Shown here: positions 37,984 to 48,092 of the stretch, piece by piece
Numbering within the stretch: the stretch's first letter is position 1
How the letters are laid out: the number at the start of each line of letters is the position of its first letter
Source: Mactra quadrangularis
Lineage: Eukaryota; Mollusca; Bivalvia; Venerida; Mactridae
Length of the DNA: 64,000 nucleotides
Assembly: GCA_025267735.1 (NCBI GenBank)
Contig: CM046308.1
Coordinates: 31,919,267 to 31,983,266 of the forward strand
Reading direction: 5' to 3'
Program-made: the position numbers and the translations under genes
Notes under the pieces: model-generated
What the model was told of the DNA's origin: nothing
The model's database searches: none
What the model saw: only the letters and a program-made list of their open reading frames with translations

Positions 37984-40900
37984 GTAAGTAGTTATGTACC
38001 TAGCAGGCCTACTAGCAAAACCTTTGAAACTTTATATTTGAAACCTATATTTTTTGAAAATAAGTATTTAAAACCTATATTAGGAAACCTTTAAAATTTG
38101 CAAACAACTTGTATTTTTGCAATGAAAGATGCATCGGAATGTGGATGTTTAAAGTAACTTATTTTTGCATCAGGTAGAGCAAAAATGGGCAGGGAGGAGA
38201 AAGGATGGGGTGAAGTGCCCTGCTATGTCACCTAGAATAATTGCTACTTGTACTCTCAGTAGTTGCTTGACAAAGTGGAAGACAACATGCTCTGCACTCT
38301 AAAGTTTCAGCTCTTTGATCATCAACCATTGGCCAATTAGAATTGTCTGCCTATAACTGGAAGGTTTTGTTCTATATTAACTTTCTAAATTAAACCACAT
38401 CATTTAAAAGTAACAACCCTAGGACCAATGGTAGATGGGCTTATTAATGTAATAATTTATACCCGCATGGCTGAACTCTTGTTTTACAGTAGCCAGTTTG
38501 AAGAGTGGTCCAGTAGTAGGACACATGCTTAGGAATCGAAGGTCCCTGGTTCAAATCCCACTAGGGGCACTGCTGATTTCATTGAACAAATAAATCTTCT
38601 TACAGTTTTTCCACTCCATCCAGTTGTAAATGGGTACTGTGAGGGATCATCTGCCTGAAGGTGATTTCAAAAATCTGCTGAACATGTAAATGGAAGCAAA
38701 CTTGAAACACACTTTAAATTGTTTTTACTTTGTAGGATTAAAAATTTCTTTCAAGTTTGTATCCTTATCTTGTATGTAAATTTGTCCTTACTGAATGTAT
38801 GTTTTGTATGTATTTGCATTCTATTATCAGAGATGAAACAGAACTTGTACTACATTCTGATGATGCCTTTGCTCCTATAGGATATCTTAACTTAAAGAAA
38901 TCTCATTTAGAAGATAAAAATCTGGTATGTCATTAGTATATTACCTTAGATGTTATTGGATGAATTGTTAGCAACTGTACTTAAGGTAGCACTCATTTCT
39001 ACCAATGGAGGAAACATTGGTTTGATTCCTGGGCAGAGCATACTTTCAGGGAGTTTGGTTGCCAAATAATTTGTACCACCATTCTCCCTCCTACTACAGA
39101 ATCTAAATCATGTAGAGCATTTGTCAGTCTCTGTAGGAAGTATGCGCCTAGTAATTTGTTTACAGTAAAATGCAGAGATCAGGAACTGTGAGTAGGTTGA
39201 TTGACCGCTATGACTGCTGTAGTGAATATTTAAATCAGCAGAGTTTATATATGTGCCACTGACAGTTTAATGAAATTTAAATATACTTGTATGTGTTTCC
39301 TTCTGTTCATACATTGTTTACGTATTGAACTTAAAAAATTCTATGTTGTATGGACACTAGGGCTGTCACGATATACCTGTATACCGGTATATTGCAATAT
39401 GCAGCAATACGTACCATGGTACGATTTAAATGTACCGGTATTTGGCAATATTTTTTATTTCATTGGAAAATTATTCCCTTTGCGAAATAAAAGTAGCAAA
39501 TTGTCAGTTTTTTCCATTTTTCATTCCATCTAACCTGAAGTTGCAAAAATATACAGCGGAGGAACAACGAATCTAAAAGCCTGCAATATATTGTGGTACG
39601 TATCGCCATATATGATGACAGTGTATTGCAATATATCGCGGTATGCTTCTGGCGTATTGTGACAGCCCTAATGGACACTGTCTGAATGATACCTAGTCCT
39701 GTTAATTTCATTGTCATTATTTTTTACAGGATACAAATTTATCACGGAGAGATATGTTGATAAATTTACCATTAAAAGCTAGTGTTACATTATGTGATGA
39801 GTTATTTCCTAACAGATCAGATATTCAATGTGTGGAAGTTGATATACCTGATGGTCCAAGGTCAAATCACACAGTTAATGGTAAGATTCTATAATTTCTA
39901 TAACATATAAATTGTAATATTATTCTTTGCATGTCTTCAGCTTTTAGGAACAGTGAGTAGGTTGACTGACTGCCATCATATGATCTACACAATGTGTTGC
40001 TATGGCATGAAACCCATCAAAAAATCATTCTTTGCACAGGGATCATTTTGGAGCTGTTATTCTGCAAGATTAAAAGATTGGCTTAAAAAAAAGAATAAAA
40101 GAGAGAATATAATCACCATACAAGAATTTCAATAAGAGACAGTTGCTCTCCGAAAACATATTGTATTGAAAATTCATATGAATTATAATAAAAGTAAAGT
40201 TTTGTGTTTCTAGGGCATTTTTAGCTCGACTTTACGAAGTAAATGGAGAGCTCTCCTACTGGCCCTAGCGTCAGCGTCCGCATCCACATTTCTGATTAAA
40301 GTTTTTGTGCAGTAAAATATTTTTTACTCTAACTTTTTTCATTTTTTGAGGTATCAACTTCAAACTTTAAATATATGTTTCTTATTATCAACCACATCTC
40401 ATGTGACAAGGTTCATAACTCTAAATACATTTTTTTTTCAGAATTATCCCCCCTTGAACTTTAAGTTTTCTTTAAAAAATGCTTGTTTTTACTGCAACTG
40501 TTTTGTTTCTTTAGGTATTGACTTCAATATTTAAATATATGTTCCTTATTATCAACCACATCTCACGTAACAAGGTTCATAACTCGAAATACATTTTTTT
40601 CAGAATTATCCCCCTTGAACTTAAAGTTTTCTTTAAAAAATGCTTGTTTTTACTGCAACTGTTTTGTTTCTTTAGGTATTGACTTCAAACTTTAAATATA
40701 TGTTCCTTATTATCAACCACATCTCATGTGACAAGGTTCATAACTCTAAATACATTTTTTTCAAAATTGTCTCTGGTGAACTTCAAATTTTCTTTAAAAA
40801 ATATTCTTTATTTACTTTAAATTTGTTAAGGTATCATTTTCAAATTTTTAAATATGTATGTTCCTTATCATCAACCACATCTCATGTGACAAATACTTAC

Positions 40901-42775
40901 TTAGTCGAGCATGCTGTCTCCTCTGACAGCTCTTGTTTTCAGTATGTTTGGAAAGGGCCTGGGGTATAACTTTATATAGAAAGGGGAAGGCACCTGTATA
41001 CAGCCCCTTATGTAAGGGAAAAATCCTTGGTTTCAAGTAACTCTATATTTTATTGAAAGTGGTAATATCACTGTTTATATTTTCAGAAAGTATAGACCCT
41101 ATCATTCAAGTATACAAGACTGAAGATAGCAGTCATAAGTGTATGGTAGTATCTAATATAGTTGGTTTACTGAAGACTAAAGATGACAGTGTTACAGATG
41201 TTGCCATAGAAACTATGGATAAATTAAAACAATCTATATCACCCTTGGATATGTCTTCTATTGTATTTATAAATTTATATGTAAGAAATATGGATGACAT
41301 TGCCAAGATCAATTCTGTGTATAAAACATATTTTGGAATTAACCCTGCTGCAAGGTAAGATTCATTTGGAACAACCTCGGCAATCATCTACAAAGATATA
41401 CCTAGAAAATCAGTTGTAGTAGGAATACAACCAGGTTATAAGGTCCGGCAATTAACTCTCTAGCAAGTAGTTCTATTATCGTTTAGTCAATATTATCTAA
41501 CAATTTGCATGCTATTATTTTAATTACCTACAAAACAACATTCAGAAGTCTTAATCATAGCAAATGGTCATGGATTGTCTACATTTACATTGAAACACGA
41601 CCACCAGTCATTTTCATGTACAATGCTTAATAATAACATTGTTACCCGCTTTATCAAAGTATTTCATCATTACAATGTCTTACACTTCATATTTATGTCT
41701 AGTTAAGACAATATTACCACTGAAAGCAAATTCCATCAAAGTCATGATTTCTACATAATCCATGTTACTTGTACTTTTTCACCTTATGATATCTGAGGTT
41801 TATCTACGTAGAAGATCACTGAGGTTGTTCCTAATGGGTAAGATTAAGAGGATATTTGTCGACTTTGGTGTATGATTGATTTTTCATTTCAACGAGTGAG
41901 TTCAGAAAACATTTTTTCAAGATTGACATAACCTCAAGTATTAATGTCATTTTTCTCAGCTCACAAGTTGATTCAATCTTATTCCAAAATTTACAAATGA
42001 TTTTTTTGTTTCATACTTTTTTCTGTGTCTTATTCAAGACATAATATAATTTATTACCTGATGTAATGTCTCCTCTTAGATGACATCATTTTGATGTTAT
42101 GTTTTCACTACAATGAAAGTATAAGATTTCATAATGTCATGTTAGATTTTCATCAATTAATACCAAACTTTACCATTAGAAAGTACAATGTACATGTAAG
42201 TGGTTTGATGGTCTACAAACATTTTATGACCACAATTATCAGTATTCAATGAAAAATCATTATTCGTTGTTATATTGTTAATTTAATTTAGGATATATTA
42301 TTCTCATATTTAAAATCATTTTAATGAACAGCATATTTCAACACATCCCTTGATTTTTTGGTCCTGTAAACTTACTTTAAATTTTGGTCCTGTAAAAAAT
42401 CTATTTTGCTGGACTGATTGTCCAATGCTGATGAAAGTTTGTCATGAAGACTGAACATAATAAGAATGAGCTAAGAGCATGGAAATTATTTTCAAATTTA
42501 CAACATTTGGCCAAAACATGAATAATTTTAATATTGTCTTCTGCTACTGTTTTATCTTATAGAATTTCAACATTTTTGTTCAATGAGATTAAAGATAAAT
42601 GATATAGCTATTGTTATATTGTAGGGTATGTGTAGAAGCTAATCTTCCAAAGAATGTATTAATGATGTTAGATTGTTATGTTAATAATAATGATAATATA
42701 AGAGATACAATGCATGTACAAGGTCTATCACACTGGGCACCAGCTAATATTGGTCCATATAGTCAATGTGTGAAG
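37892..42775 (+). CDS. DPH6: DPH6 (diphthine--ammonia ligase), partial, five exons
   Basis: DPH6 carries out the last step of diphthamide synthesis on eukaryotic elongation factor 2, ATP-dependent amidation of diphthine, in the cytosol. The sequence shows five exons: 37892-37983, 38831-38924, 39730-39880, 41087-41354 and 42625-42775. All have AG acceptors and GT donors, and the junction phases (2, 0, 1, 2, 0) keep one open frame of 252 codons. The first exon contains the family signature CGEGGEYETFTLDCPLF of the ATP-pyrophosphatase (adenine nucleotide alpha-hydrolase-like) domain. Exons 3-5 encode the RidA/YjgF-like extension found in long invertebrate and fungal forms, ending inside the second RidA-like unit at HWAPANIGPYSQC. 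The N-terminal SGGKDS region and the rest of the second RidA unit were not found in the window. Introns are 847, 805, 1206 and 1270 bp, and each carries mobile elements. The frame is intact, but a partial duplicate cannot be excluded. Confidence 0.9.
38495..38710 (+). mobile_element. SINE family IV copy in DPH6 intron a-b
   Basis: The head is GAGTGGTCCAGTAGTAGGAC with box B CTGGTTCAAATCCC, followed by CACTCCATCCAGTTGTAAAT and GGGTACTGTGAGGG. The same GTAAATGGGTACCTG phrase occurs at 56420. Confidence 0.65.
38831..38924 (+). CDS. DPH6: DPH6 exon b
   Basis: This 94-nt exon starts with A, completing a Leu codon with TT from the previous exon, and ends in phase 0 before GTATGT. Its product, DETELVLHSDDAFAPIGYLN followed by LKKSHLEDKNL, corresponds to the (V/L)HSxDAFAPxxYL segment that closes the catalytic domain in Dph6 proteins. 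The acceptor is CTATTATCAG. Confidence 0.88.
38976..39240 (+). mobile_element. SINE family III in DPH6 intron b-c
   Basis: GGGCAGAGCATACTTTCAGG, ACCATTCTCCCTCCTACTAC and GGAACTGTGAGTAGGTTGAT follow the family III order. The head is degenerate. It is in the same orientation as the gene. Confidence 0.7.
39358..39670. mobile_element. hAT-type MITE in DPH6 intron b-c, 8-bp TSD
   Basis: TAGGGCTGTCACGATA opens and TATTGTGACAGCCCTA closes the 313-bp element. ATGGACAC is duplicated perfectly at 39350-39357 and 39671-39678. The TAGGGCTGTCA-type terminus and the 8-bp TSD fit the hAT superfamily. It lies within 52 bp of the exon c acceptor. The interior is rich in ATACCGGTAT-type palindromes. Confidence 0.93.
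39730..39880 (+). CDS. DPH6: DPH6 exon c (linker)
   Basis: This 151-nt exon follows TTTTTTACAG and ends one base into a codon before GTAAGA. It encodes a hydrophilic linker beginning DTNLSRRDMLINLPLKASVT, between the ATP-pyrophosphatase domain and the first RidA-like domain. A hAT-type MITE with its TSD ends only about 50 bp upstream of this exon. Confidence 0.82.
39935..40028 (+). mobile_element. SINE family III 3' fragment in DPH6 intron c-d
   Basis: GGAACAGTGAGTAGGTTGAC and ATGTGTTGCTATGGCATGAA match the last 90 bp of family III. Confidence 0.7.
40222..40936 (+). mobile_element. Pearl/Helentron-like element in DPH6 intron c-d
   Basis: TAGCTCGAC at the left is inverted as GTCGAGC at 40904. 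The right end is the hairpin GCTGTCTCCTCTGACAGC (40913-40930), followed by CTCTTGTTTT. The core has about 3.5 tandem units of roughly 162 bp (ATCAACCACATCTCATGTGA, TTAAATATATGTTCCTTATT). It has the same 3' signature as the element at 26050-26950. Confidence 0.78.
41087..41354 (+). CDS. DPH6: DPH6 exon d (first RidA-like domain)
   Basis: This 268-nt exon follows TATTTTCAG. It begins with two bases that complete a Glu codon and ends with AG of an Arg codon before GTAAGA. The product contains VFINLYVRNMDDIAKINSVY and YFGINPAAR, typical of the YjgF/RidA-like extension of long DPH6 proteins. The donor GGTAAGATT is part of a 9-bp target-site duplication made by an element inserted 8 bp into the intron. 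Confidence 0.88.
41363..41836. mobile_element. MULE-like MITE at the DPH6 exon d splice donor
   Basis: The left terminus CATTTGGAACAACCTCGGCA and the reverse complement of the right terminus, CATTAGGAACAACCTCAGTG, form an imperfect inverted repeat of about 40 bp. GGTAAGATT flanks both sides (41354-41362 and 41837-41845), a 9-bp TSD as in Mutator-type elements. The left TSD is the last exon base plus the GTAAGATT donor, so the insertion copied the splice donor to 41838. Confidence 0.88.
42625..42775 (+). CDS. DPH6: DPH6 exon e (end of RidA-1, start of RidA-2)
   Basis: This 151-nt exon follows TATATTGTAG. Its first G completes the split Arg codon and it ends in phase 0 before GTGAGT. It encodes VCVEANLPKNVLMMLDCYVN and later HVQGLSHWAPANIGPYSQCV. 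The second string opens the second RidA-like unit, so at least one further coding exon (the segment expected to contain a GQI-type motif) is needed. I did not find one in the remaining 21 kb. Confidence 0.88.
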
Positions 42776-42890
42776 GTGAGTGTTACAGTTTACATATCAA
42801 TGATTGTTTAGTATTCTAGAGGTCTTAGGTTCAAATACCAGTCCAGGCTTTTGAGGTTTGTGACAATTGCGTTGGTATCTCCCCATATTT

Positions 42891-43196
42891 ATACCCCCGC
42901 TTCGAAGAAGAGGGGGGTATACTGTTTTACCCTTGTTCGTGCGTGCGTGCGTCCGTCAGTTACAAAATTTCCGTCGCAGTTTTCTCAGCAACTATAACAT
43001 GCAGCAGCCTAATACTTTGCATATTGCTTCATCCCATAGTCCCATGTGGTGTAAAGCGATTTCATGCTCCTTGCTCATCTACTTCCTGTTTGTCGCATAT
43101 TTTTAGATTTTTGCGGGGGTATCACTAGTGAGCATTATTTTTCTTCTATTTTTTACTGAAAGACAAATTTTGTTTTATGATTTATTAACCGGTGTC
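42891..43196 (+). mobile_element. Pearl/Helentron-like element, contains right copy of the 188-bp direct repeat
   Basis: It opens ATACCCCCGCTTCGAAGAAG, followed by GTGCGTGCGTGCGTCCGTCA, a head style shared with other elements here. TTTTGCGGGGGTAT near 43113 inverts the left terminus. 43009-43196 is 99% identical to 37322-37509. Confidence 0.75.
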
Positions 43197-43222
43197 ACAG
43201 ATTTACTTGTTTGTTATCCTTA

Positions 43223-43336
43223 CATAGGACTTCAATGATTAAATCCAAGGATTCCAACGGTAAGGACCTACTTACCAATTGGATTGCTTTAGATTTGATC
43301 AAGGAAAGATAACTGACTAAAGTCCCTAATTTACTA
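43223..43336 (+). repeat. Solo copy of the ~110-bp segment
   Basis: TTACATAGGACTTCAATGAT ... GATAACTGACTAAAGTCCCT, about 90% identical to 63345-63446 but without an adjacent GGACCA array. It starts shortly after the right 188-bp direct repeat. Confidence 0.7.
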
Positions 43337-43545
43337 TTGAAAGTCAATATTTCAGAACTACATATTTTATTTGGGAAGTTTATTTAATATAATCATGTGA
43401 CGTACATGGGTAATATTTTTGCGAGACCATTCAGACACCGACATCGTTGACAACTAGCCTATATTATAATTTTGAGGTATAAGAAGCATGCTAATTTCCT
43501 GCAATATTACATTAACTGTCATTTGTAACAATGATCAATATAGAT

Positions 43546-43770
43546 TAGGGCTGTGGATCTTCGAGCAAGTGGCGATCCGATTCGAACTACAACTCATGTG
43601 TAGCGAATCACACGAATCACTTTTTAGTGGAGAATCATACAGGAATTCATGTAATAACAAAAATAAGTGAAACATTACAGAAACTTAAATTGTATTGTAC
43701 TTCATGTACCCCAAACATATTTGTACTCAATTTTCTGGTCGGGATTGCAAATATCCAAGTACTCGGATAA
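43546..43770 (+). mobile_element. hAT-type MITE, 3'-truncated relative of 35175 element
   Basis: TAGGGCTGTGGATCTTCGAG, CAAGTGGCGATCCGATTC and TTTGTACTCAATTTTCTGGT follow the 35175-35563 element in order. The closing CAGCCCTA terminus is absent. Confidence 0.6.
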
Positions 43771-43854
43771 ATCACTTAACAATAAGATAAATACTCAAAA
43801 GTTCTGAGATTAAAGCATTCGTATTTTTAATTCTGAATCTGCACTTTATTGTTC

Positions 43855-43965
43855 AAAGTACCGATTTAAGTACTGGTACCAAAACAAAACGGTATTTACC
43901 GGAAACTTTCGAAACAATACAGATACTGGTATGGGTACCTGGTACCGGTATACATCACTACCTAT
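43855..43965. mobile_element. ACCGGTA-rich hAT MITE fragment
   Basis: GTACCGATTTAAGTACTGGT and GGTACCTGGTACCGGTATAC resemble the palindromic interior of the 39358-39670 element. No clear termini. Confidence 0.35.
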
Positions 43966-44012
43966 GAATACCAGTATTCTTATTGAAGAATTAATATGGG
44001 AGGACCATAACT

Positions 44013-44341
44013 CAATCTGATGTAAACCCGATCTAAAAATTTCTGCTCGCATACTCACTGATTTAGATCTGGCCTTTACCAAACGCGGGTCACGTTCAGA
44101 TGACCTTTTCTCATCATAATATTCATGATGAATTTGTTATGATACGTAACTTGTTTACATTGTCTACGTCTTGGTCTAAAAATAGAAATTACGAAATCAA
44201 AATGTGAATAATAGTGTTTTTGTTTAGATGAAAGCTACACATTGATTGGTTGACACAAAGTTCATCTCGACGTGACCTTCTACGGAGACAGTAGAGATCC
44301 TGTACGTCAAGGCTCTACATGATATCTGTTTACAGAAATTG
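44013..44341 (+). mobile_element. 400-bp MULE-like MITE, internally deleted copy 4
   Basis: 329 bp, starting CAATCTGATGTAAACCCGAT, lacking about 70 bp present in copy 3 between the CGTAACTTGTTTACAT phrase and GGTCTAAAAATAGAAATTAC. The 9-bp flanks ACCATAACT are identical (44004-44012 and 44342-44350). Confidence 0.9.
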
Positions 44342-44502
44342 ACCATAACTAAGTATGGAAATTGTGTTCCGACCCATTTGTCATTGTTATTATCATGTAC
44401 ATATCTAATAACAAAACTCTAAATACAGAAAAAAAAATTTGCTATCAGATGAAGGATGAATAATTCTATTAGAATTATCATTAAAAAATTTGATGTTTTC
44501 AG

Positions 44503-44638
44503 GATGTCACCAATATGATGTCATTTCAAGCAGTGTACAATATTTTGATGGAATATAATCCATTCACTATATGACTTGAAGGAAGGAATTGGAAGACCAG
44601 TTTGCTTGGAACAGCACGATTACAGAGAAGAAAACATG
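44503..44638 (+). other. Exon-like segment downstream of DPH6 exon e
   Basis: A good acceptor (GATGTTTTCAG) and a donor (CATG then GTAAGA) bracket 136 nt. Spliced in phase 0 to DPH6 exon e it would add 23 codons (DVTNMMSFQAVYNILMEYNP, then FTI) and a stop. This does not resemble the second RidA domain. It could be a poison or alternative terminal exon, or chance. Confidence 0.25.
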
Positions 44639-44837
44639 GTAAGACTTTTACATTTACTTTTATTAATATTTGCCAAATCAATGGTGTCTTTATATTATGG
44701 TGATATCTGTTTCACGTGGGATAATGCACTCATAATTATTTATCAATTAAAGTATTTGATTATGAATTTCGACCAAACGCTTGTGTCATTTATGAATCAT
44801 CTAAAAACCTCTTGAAAGAGATGGATCTGGTTTGTTT

Positions 44838-44947
44838 GTTTGTTGGGTTTAACGCTATAGCAAGACATTGTTTAGGTCATATAATGGCGGTCAGTCAACC
44901 TACTCACTCCTCCTGAAAAGGTTAAATCTCTTGAATTGGTATTCAGG
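44838..44947 (-). mobile_element. SINE family III 3' fragment
   Basis: GTTGGGTTTAACGCTATAGC, AATGGCGGTCAGTCAACCTA and AAAAGGTTAAATCTCTTGAA are the reverse complement of the family III 3' end. Confidence 0.7.
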
Positions 44948-45025
44948 TACGAGTTTAAGAAAATAAACAGTTTCTAGCTACAGTGTATAAATCTATTATG
45001 TCTGGAAGAGAATTACCTAAGATAA

Positions 45026-45244
45026 GGCCACAACAAATTGATCATATGTTCCATGGATTCGCTCGTACCTTAATTTTAACGGATTTTACAAAAAAAATAT
45101 TTTTATTTCATCGCTCGCTCATAAAAATTTGGTCAAACCGCTATATAAAGCAAGTGAATAAAGACTTTTTTTTTTTCTTCGCTCGCTCGCCCCATTTTTT
45201 TTTCCAGAAAAATCCGTAGAACATATGATCAACTTGTTGTGGCC
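45026..45244. mobile_element. PIF/Harbinger-like MITE, copy 1, TAA TSD
   Basis: GGCCACAACAAATTGATCAT opens and ATGATCAACTTGTTGTGGCC closes the 219-bp element, with TAA at 45023-45025 and 45245-45247. GGCC termini with a 3-bp TWA duplication fit PIF/Harbinger. The centre has GCTCGCTC runs and homopolymers. Confidence 0.85.
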
Positions 45245-45829
45245 TAATCAAAATTTGTACGATTTTATAGTTGTTATTTAGTAAACAATTTTCGCTGTTT
45301 AGACTTAAAATTAACACACTCAATATCAAATTTTGTAAGCTAGATCCATTGGAAAGTTAGTGTACCAATGTATGTACTTTGAAATAATTTTTCATGCTAC
45401 TTCAAAGTACCAGTTGTGTTTTTCATAAAAATTCATACGATAAAAATCATCGTAAGTCAAAAGCAAGAAAATTAATAATACTGTTATTTTTTTGTCCAAT
45501 CAATTCCAAATATTAGTGAATTATGTTGAGTATTGTTTATCTTTAGGATATCATATCATATTTATGTTTATTAACCTTCTGACTTTAGACTGCAAACTTA
45601 TGAACTTTACTTACAATAACTTTTTTTCGTAAGAGTGTTTGTGAAAAGGTGTGCGGGTACTTACTGTACTATTTTTATTATCTTTTGGCTCAAAGATTTA
45701 AACCCTTAAACATTCTTGAAAAAACTATATCTGGGCCCGGTTTCACGAACGCATTCCTTATTTTTCTAGATTAATCTTAAATTTTCTATTTTAGCATAGT
45801 TAAGTTTTTAGGTGTAACATCTTATCTTT

Positions 45830-46050
45830 GCAACTACTGGAGGGATTCACTTGAAACTTCACATTTGTCTACGGGGTTACTAATTGATATCAAATACCAA
45901 GTTGCATAACTCTAGCATGAATTTTGACTGGATTATGGTCCTCTAATACTTACAATTTTTTTGGTGAAGTTTTTTGATACAACTTTTTATTTTTGAAGTT
46001 ACTGAAGGGATTTACTTGAAACTTCACACGTGTCAACAGGGTTAGGAATG
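45830..46050. repeat. ~155-bp repeat, 1.5 units
   Basis: CAACTACTGGAGGGATTCAC and TTGAAACTTCACATTTGTC recur as GTTACTGAAGGGATTTACTT and GAAACTTCACACGTGTC. This resembles core repeats of pearl-like elements without visible termini. Confidence 0.55.
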
Positions 46051-46799
46051 AAAAACAGACATATTAAAACAGAAAAAAACAAACAGTACATATATTGTCA
46101 TTATGTTACGGTTTTAGAGGAGACAGTCATCCCAACAGAAACATAATATAAATTGATGTCCGATAATTGATCTTCTTCCACGAAAGGTTAGGAGTCTTCA
46201 TAGACTGTAATTATGACCTAACATGGGGGATGAGACAGTCATCCTGTTACCAATTTTAAAATATATAAAATGCTTCATATGGAGCTTGTATTTATGTAAA
46301 GGGTTAAAACCATTTACAGGGCTCAACTGACTAGGCTGTTTTAGAGGGTGAGGCTCTAAGCTGAGTTAGATAAAAACAATTGAAAATAATATTTCCATTA
46401 ATCATAAATATGCTATGATTCAAAGTGCATCGAAGTGGAACGTTTTATTATCATTATTATCGTAACAAATTGCAATCAAGCATTTAGTTAATTTATTCAT
46501 TGTTCCCTAAATATAAATAAATGAAAACAACAAAAAATGAATTTCATTACCTTATTTGCTCAAATATTTACATGTATATATAGCGTTTATTGTAAGGGAG
46601 GCATGATGTTTGAAGTATGTCAAATTCATTCATAATGTCTTTATTCAGAATTCATAGCATGTAGATTTTGTTAACAAAAGTGTAATATAAACGGTTCTCT
46701 ATCTTCAGATGTAAGTAATGAAACTCAACTACTCTAAAAAGTTACTATACAAAGTGTCTAACCACCATCCTCTTGCATGGCATGCACTGCACAAGTAAA

Positions 46800-47226
46800 T
46801 CGCTAGGTATCGCTACGAAGCAAAATACTAGGAAACGGCTTGCTACAAGATATGGCTTCAGTTCGCAACATAGCTAAAGCTAGCAAAAAAATTCTTCGCT
46901 ACCCGAAAGCACTTTAACAAATCAAAATGGCTGCCTCCGCAATAATGTGACTTCCTGTTTGCCGACAATTTGGTTTTTATGTTTGACTGCCTATAGATGA
47001 ATTGAAATTAATTGATATTTGTATATTATAAACATATGTTTTTGCAGTGATTTTATACTTATAAAAGCCTTATTTAGTTTGAAATCGCCCGGAAAACATG
47101 CTATTGCAATAAGCGCAAAAGTTTTACTCGGCAAAGGCCGCCATCTTGGTTTGTGATGTAAATAGCTAGCTGTTTCCTAAGATGAATCACTACAATAAAG
47201 CGCTTTTTCATAGCGATACGTAGCGA
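46800..47226. mobile_element. MITE with TCGCTAsGTATCGCTA termini
   Basis: TCGCTAGGTATCGCTACGAA at the left is inverted as TTCATAGCGATACGTAGCGA at the right, with further imperfect pairing inward. 427 bp, no TSD recognised. Confidence 0.7.
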
Positions 47227-47249
47227 AAATCTTTAGGCAACGCGCCCAC

Positions 47250-47950
47250 TGTTTATGCAATCAGTAAATGTTGAACCTTTTGAAAGACAGATAAATTCAA
47301 TGGGAAGCATACAGTGAAACATATAAGCAATCTTAAACCCCTTCAATATAGAAATTGTCGACACCATACCAAACAGACAATGATTCACTGACCCACCCGT
47401 ACACTACAACTCAAGCAGTGATATTGTGTCACTAAAGTAACTGCTACATTTTCCCACATTTAATCAGATTGTGAACCAAATATTTATGCAAAGGGTACTG
47501 TTATCACATACATTTGAGATTTTGTTTGACACCCCTAAACCAAACCCTGCTGTCCACCTGCATATATTTACTTATCATTTTTTACAGAATCATTGTGTAT
47601 GCACAATGGTGTTATTTCGGAATATATTCTTAAAACTCTACCTAGATAGTATCTTGGAAACAAAAGTAAGATAAATATTATGCATAAAAAAGTTGAAAAA
47701 TTGATTGATGAAAATAGAAAAAGAATTGACTAAAAAAGTTAAAAAATTAAGTAACTGTCAAGATTTGAACGTAAGTCAAATAAAACATGAGATTTCAAAC
47801 CCAACAACTTAACCGCATACACTATAGAGACTGGGACATATACGTGGGACATTTAACACTACACGGTAAATGTGTTGGTTTAAGTTTGGGTCGCTTATAT
47901 CATCTCAAAATTCATTCTTAACTAAGAAAGGCTTCTTGAAATCGACTTAT
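47250..47950. other. No feature recognised
   Basis: AT-rich. A 67-codon frame from 47471 has no domain or splice context. Confidence 0.5.
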
Positions 47951-48092
47951 TGTGGCAATTTGTAAAATGCCTGAAATTCTTAGGCATTTTGTAAATTGCC
48001 TAGCTATTTTAGGCATTTTGTAAAATGACTAAATTTCTAGGCAATTTACAAAATGCCTGAAAAAATAGCACAATATTTTACAAATTGCCTAA
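47951..48092. repeat. Cluster of AGGCAWTTTGTAAAWTGCCT palindromes
   Basis: GCAATTTGTAAAATGCCTGA, TAGGCATTTTGTAAATTGCC, TAGGCATTTTGTAAAATGAC, TAGGCAATTTACAAAATGCC and TTTACAAATTGCCTAAATG follow one another. Each is nearly self-complementary. A matching cluster lies at 51236-51412. Confidence 0.8.

Noticed and set aside
45141..45329. Short ORFs with lysine/phenylalanine runs at 44983-45329 and 56746-57006
   Set aside because: They are frames across the two Harbinger-like MITEs and their homopolymer runs.
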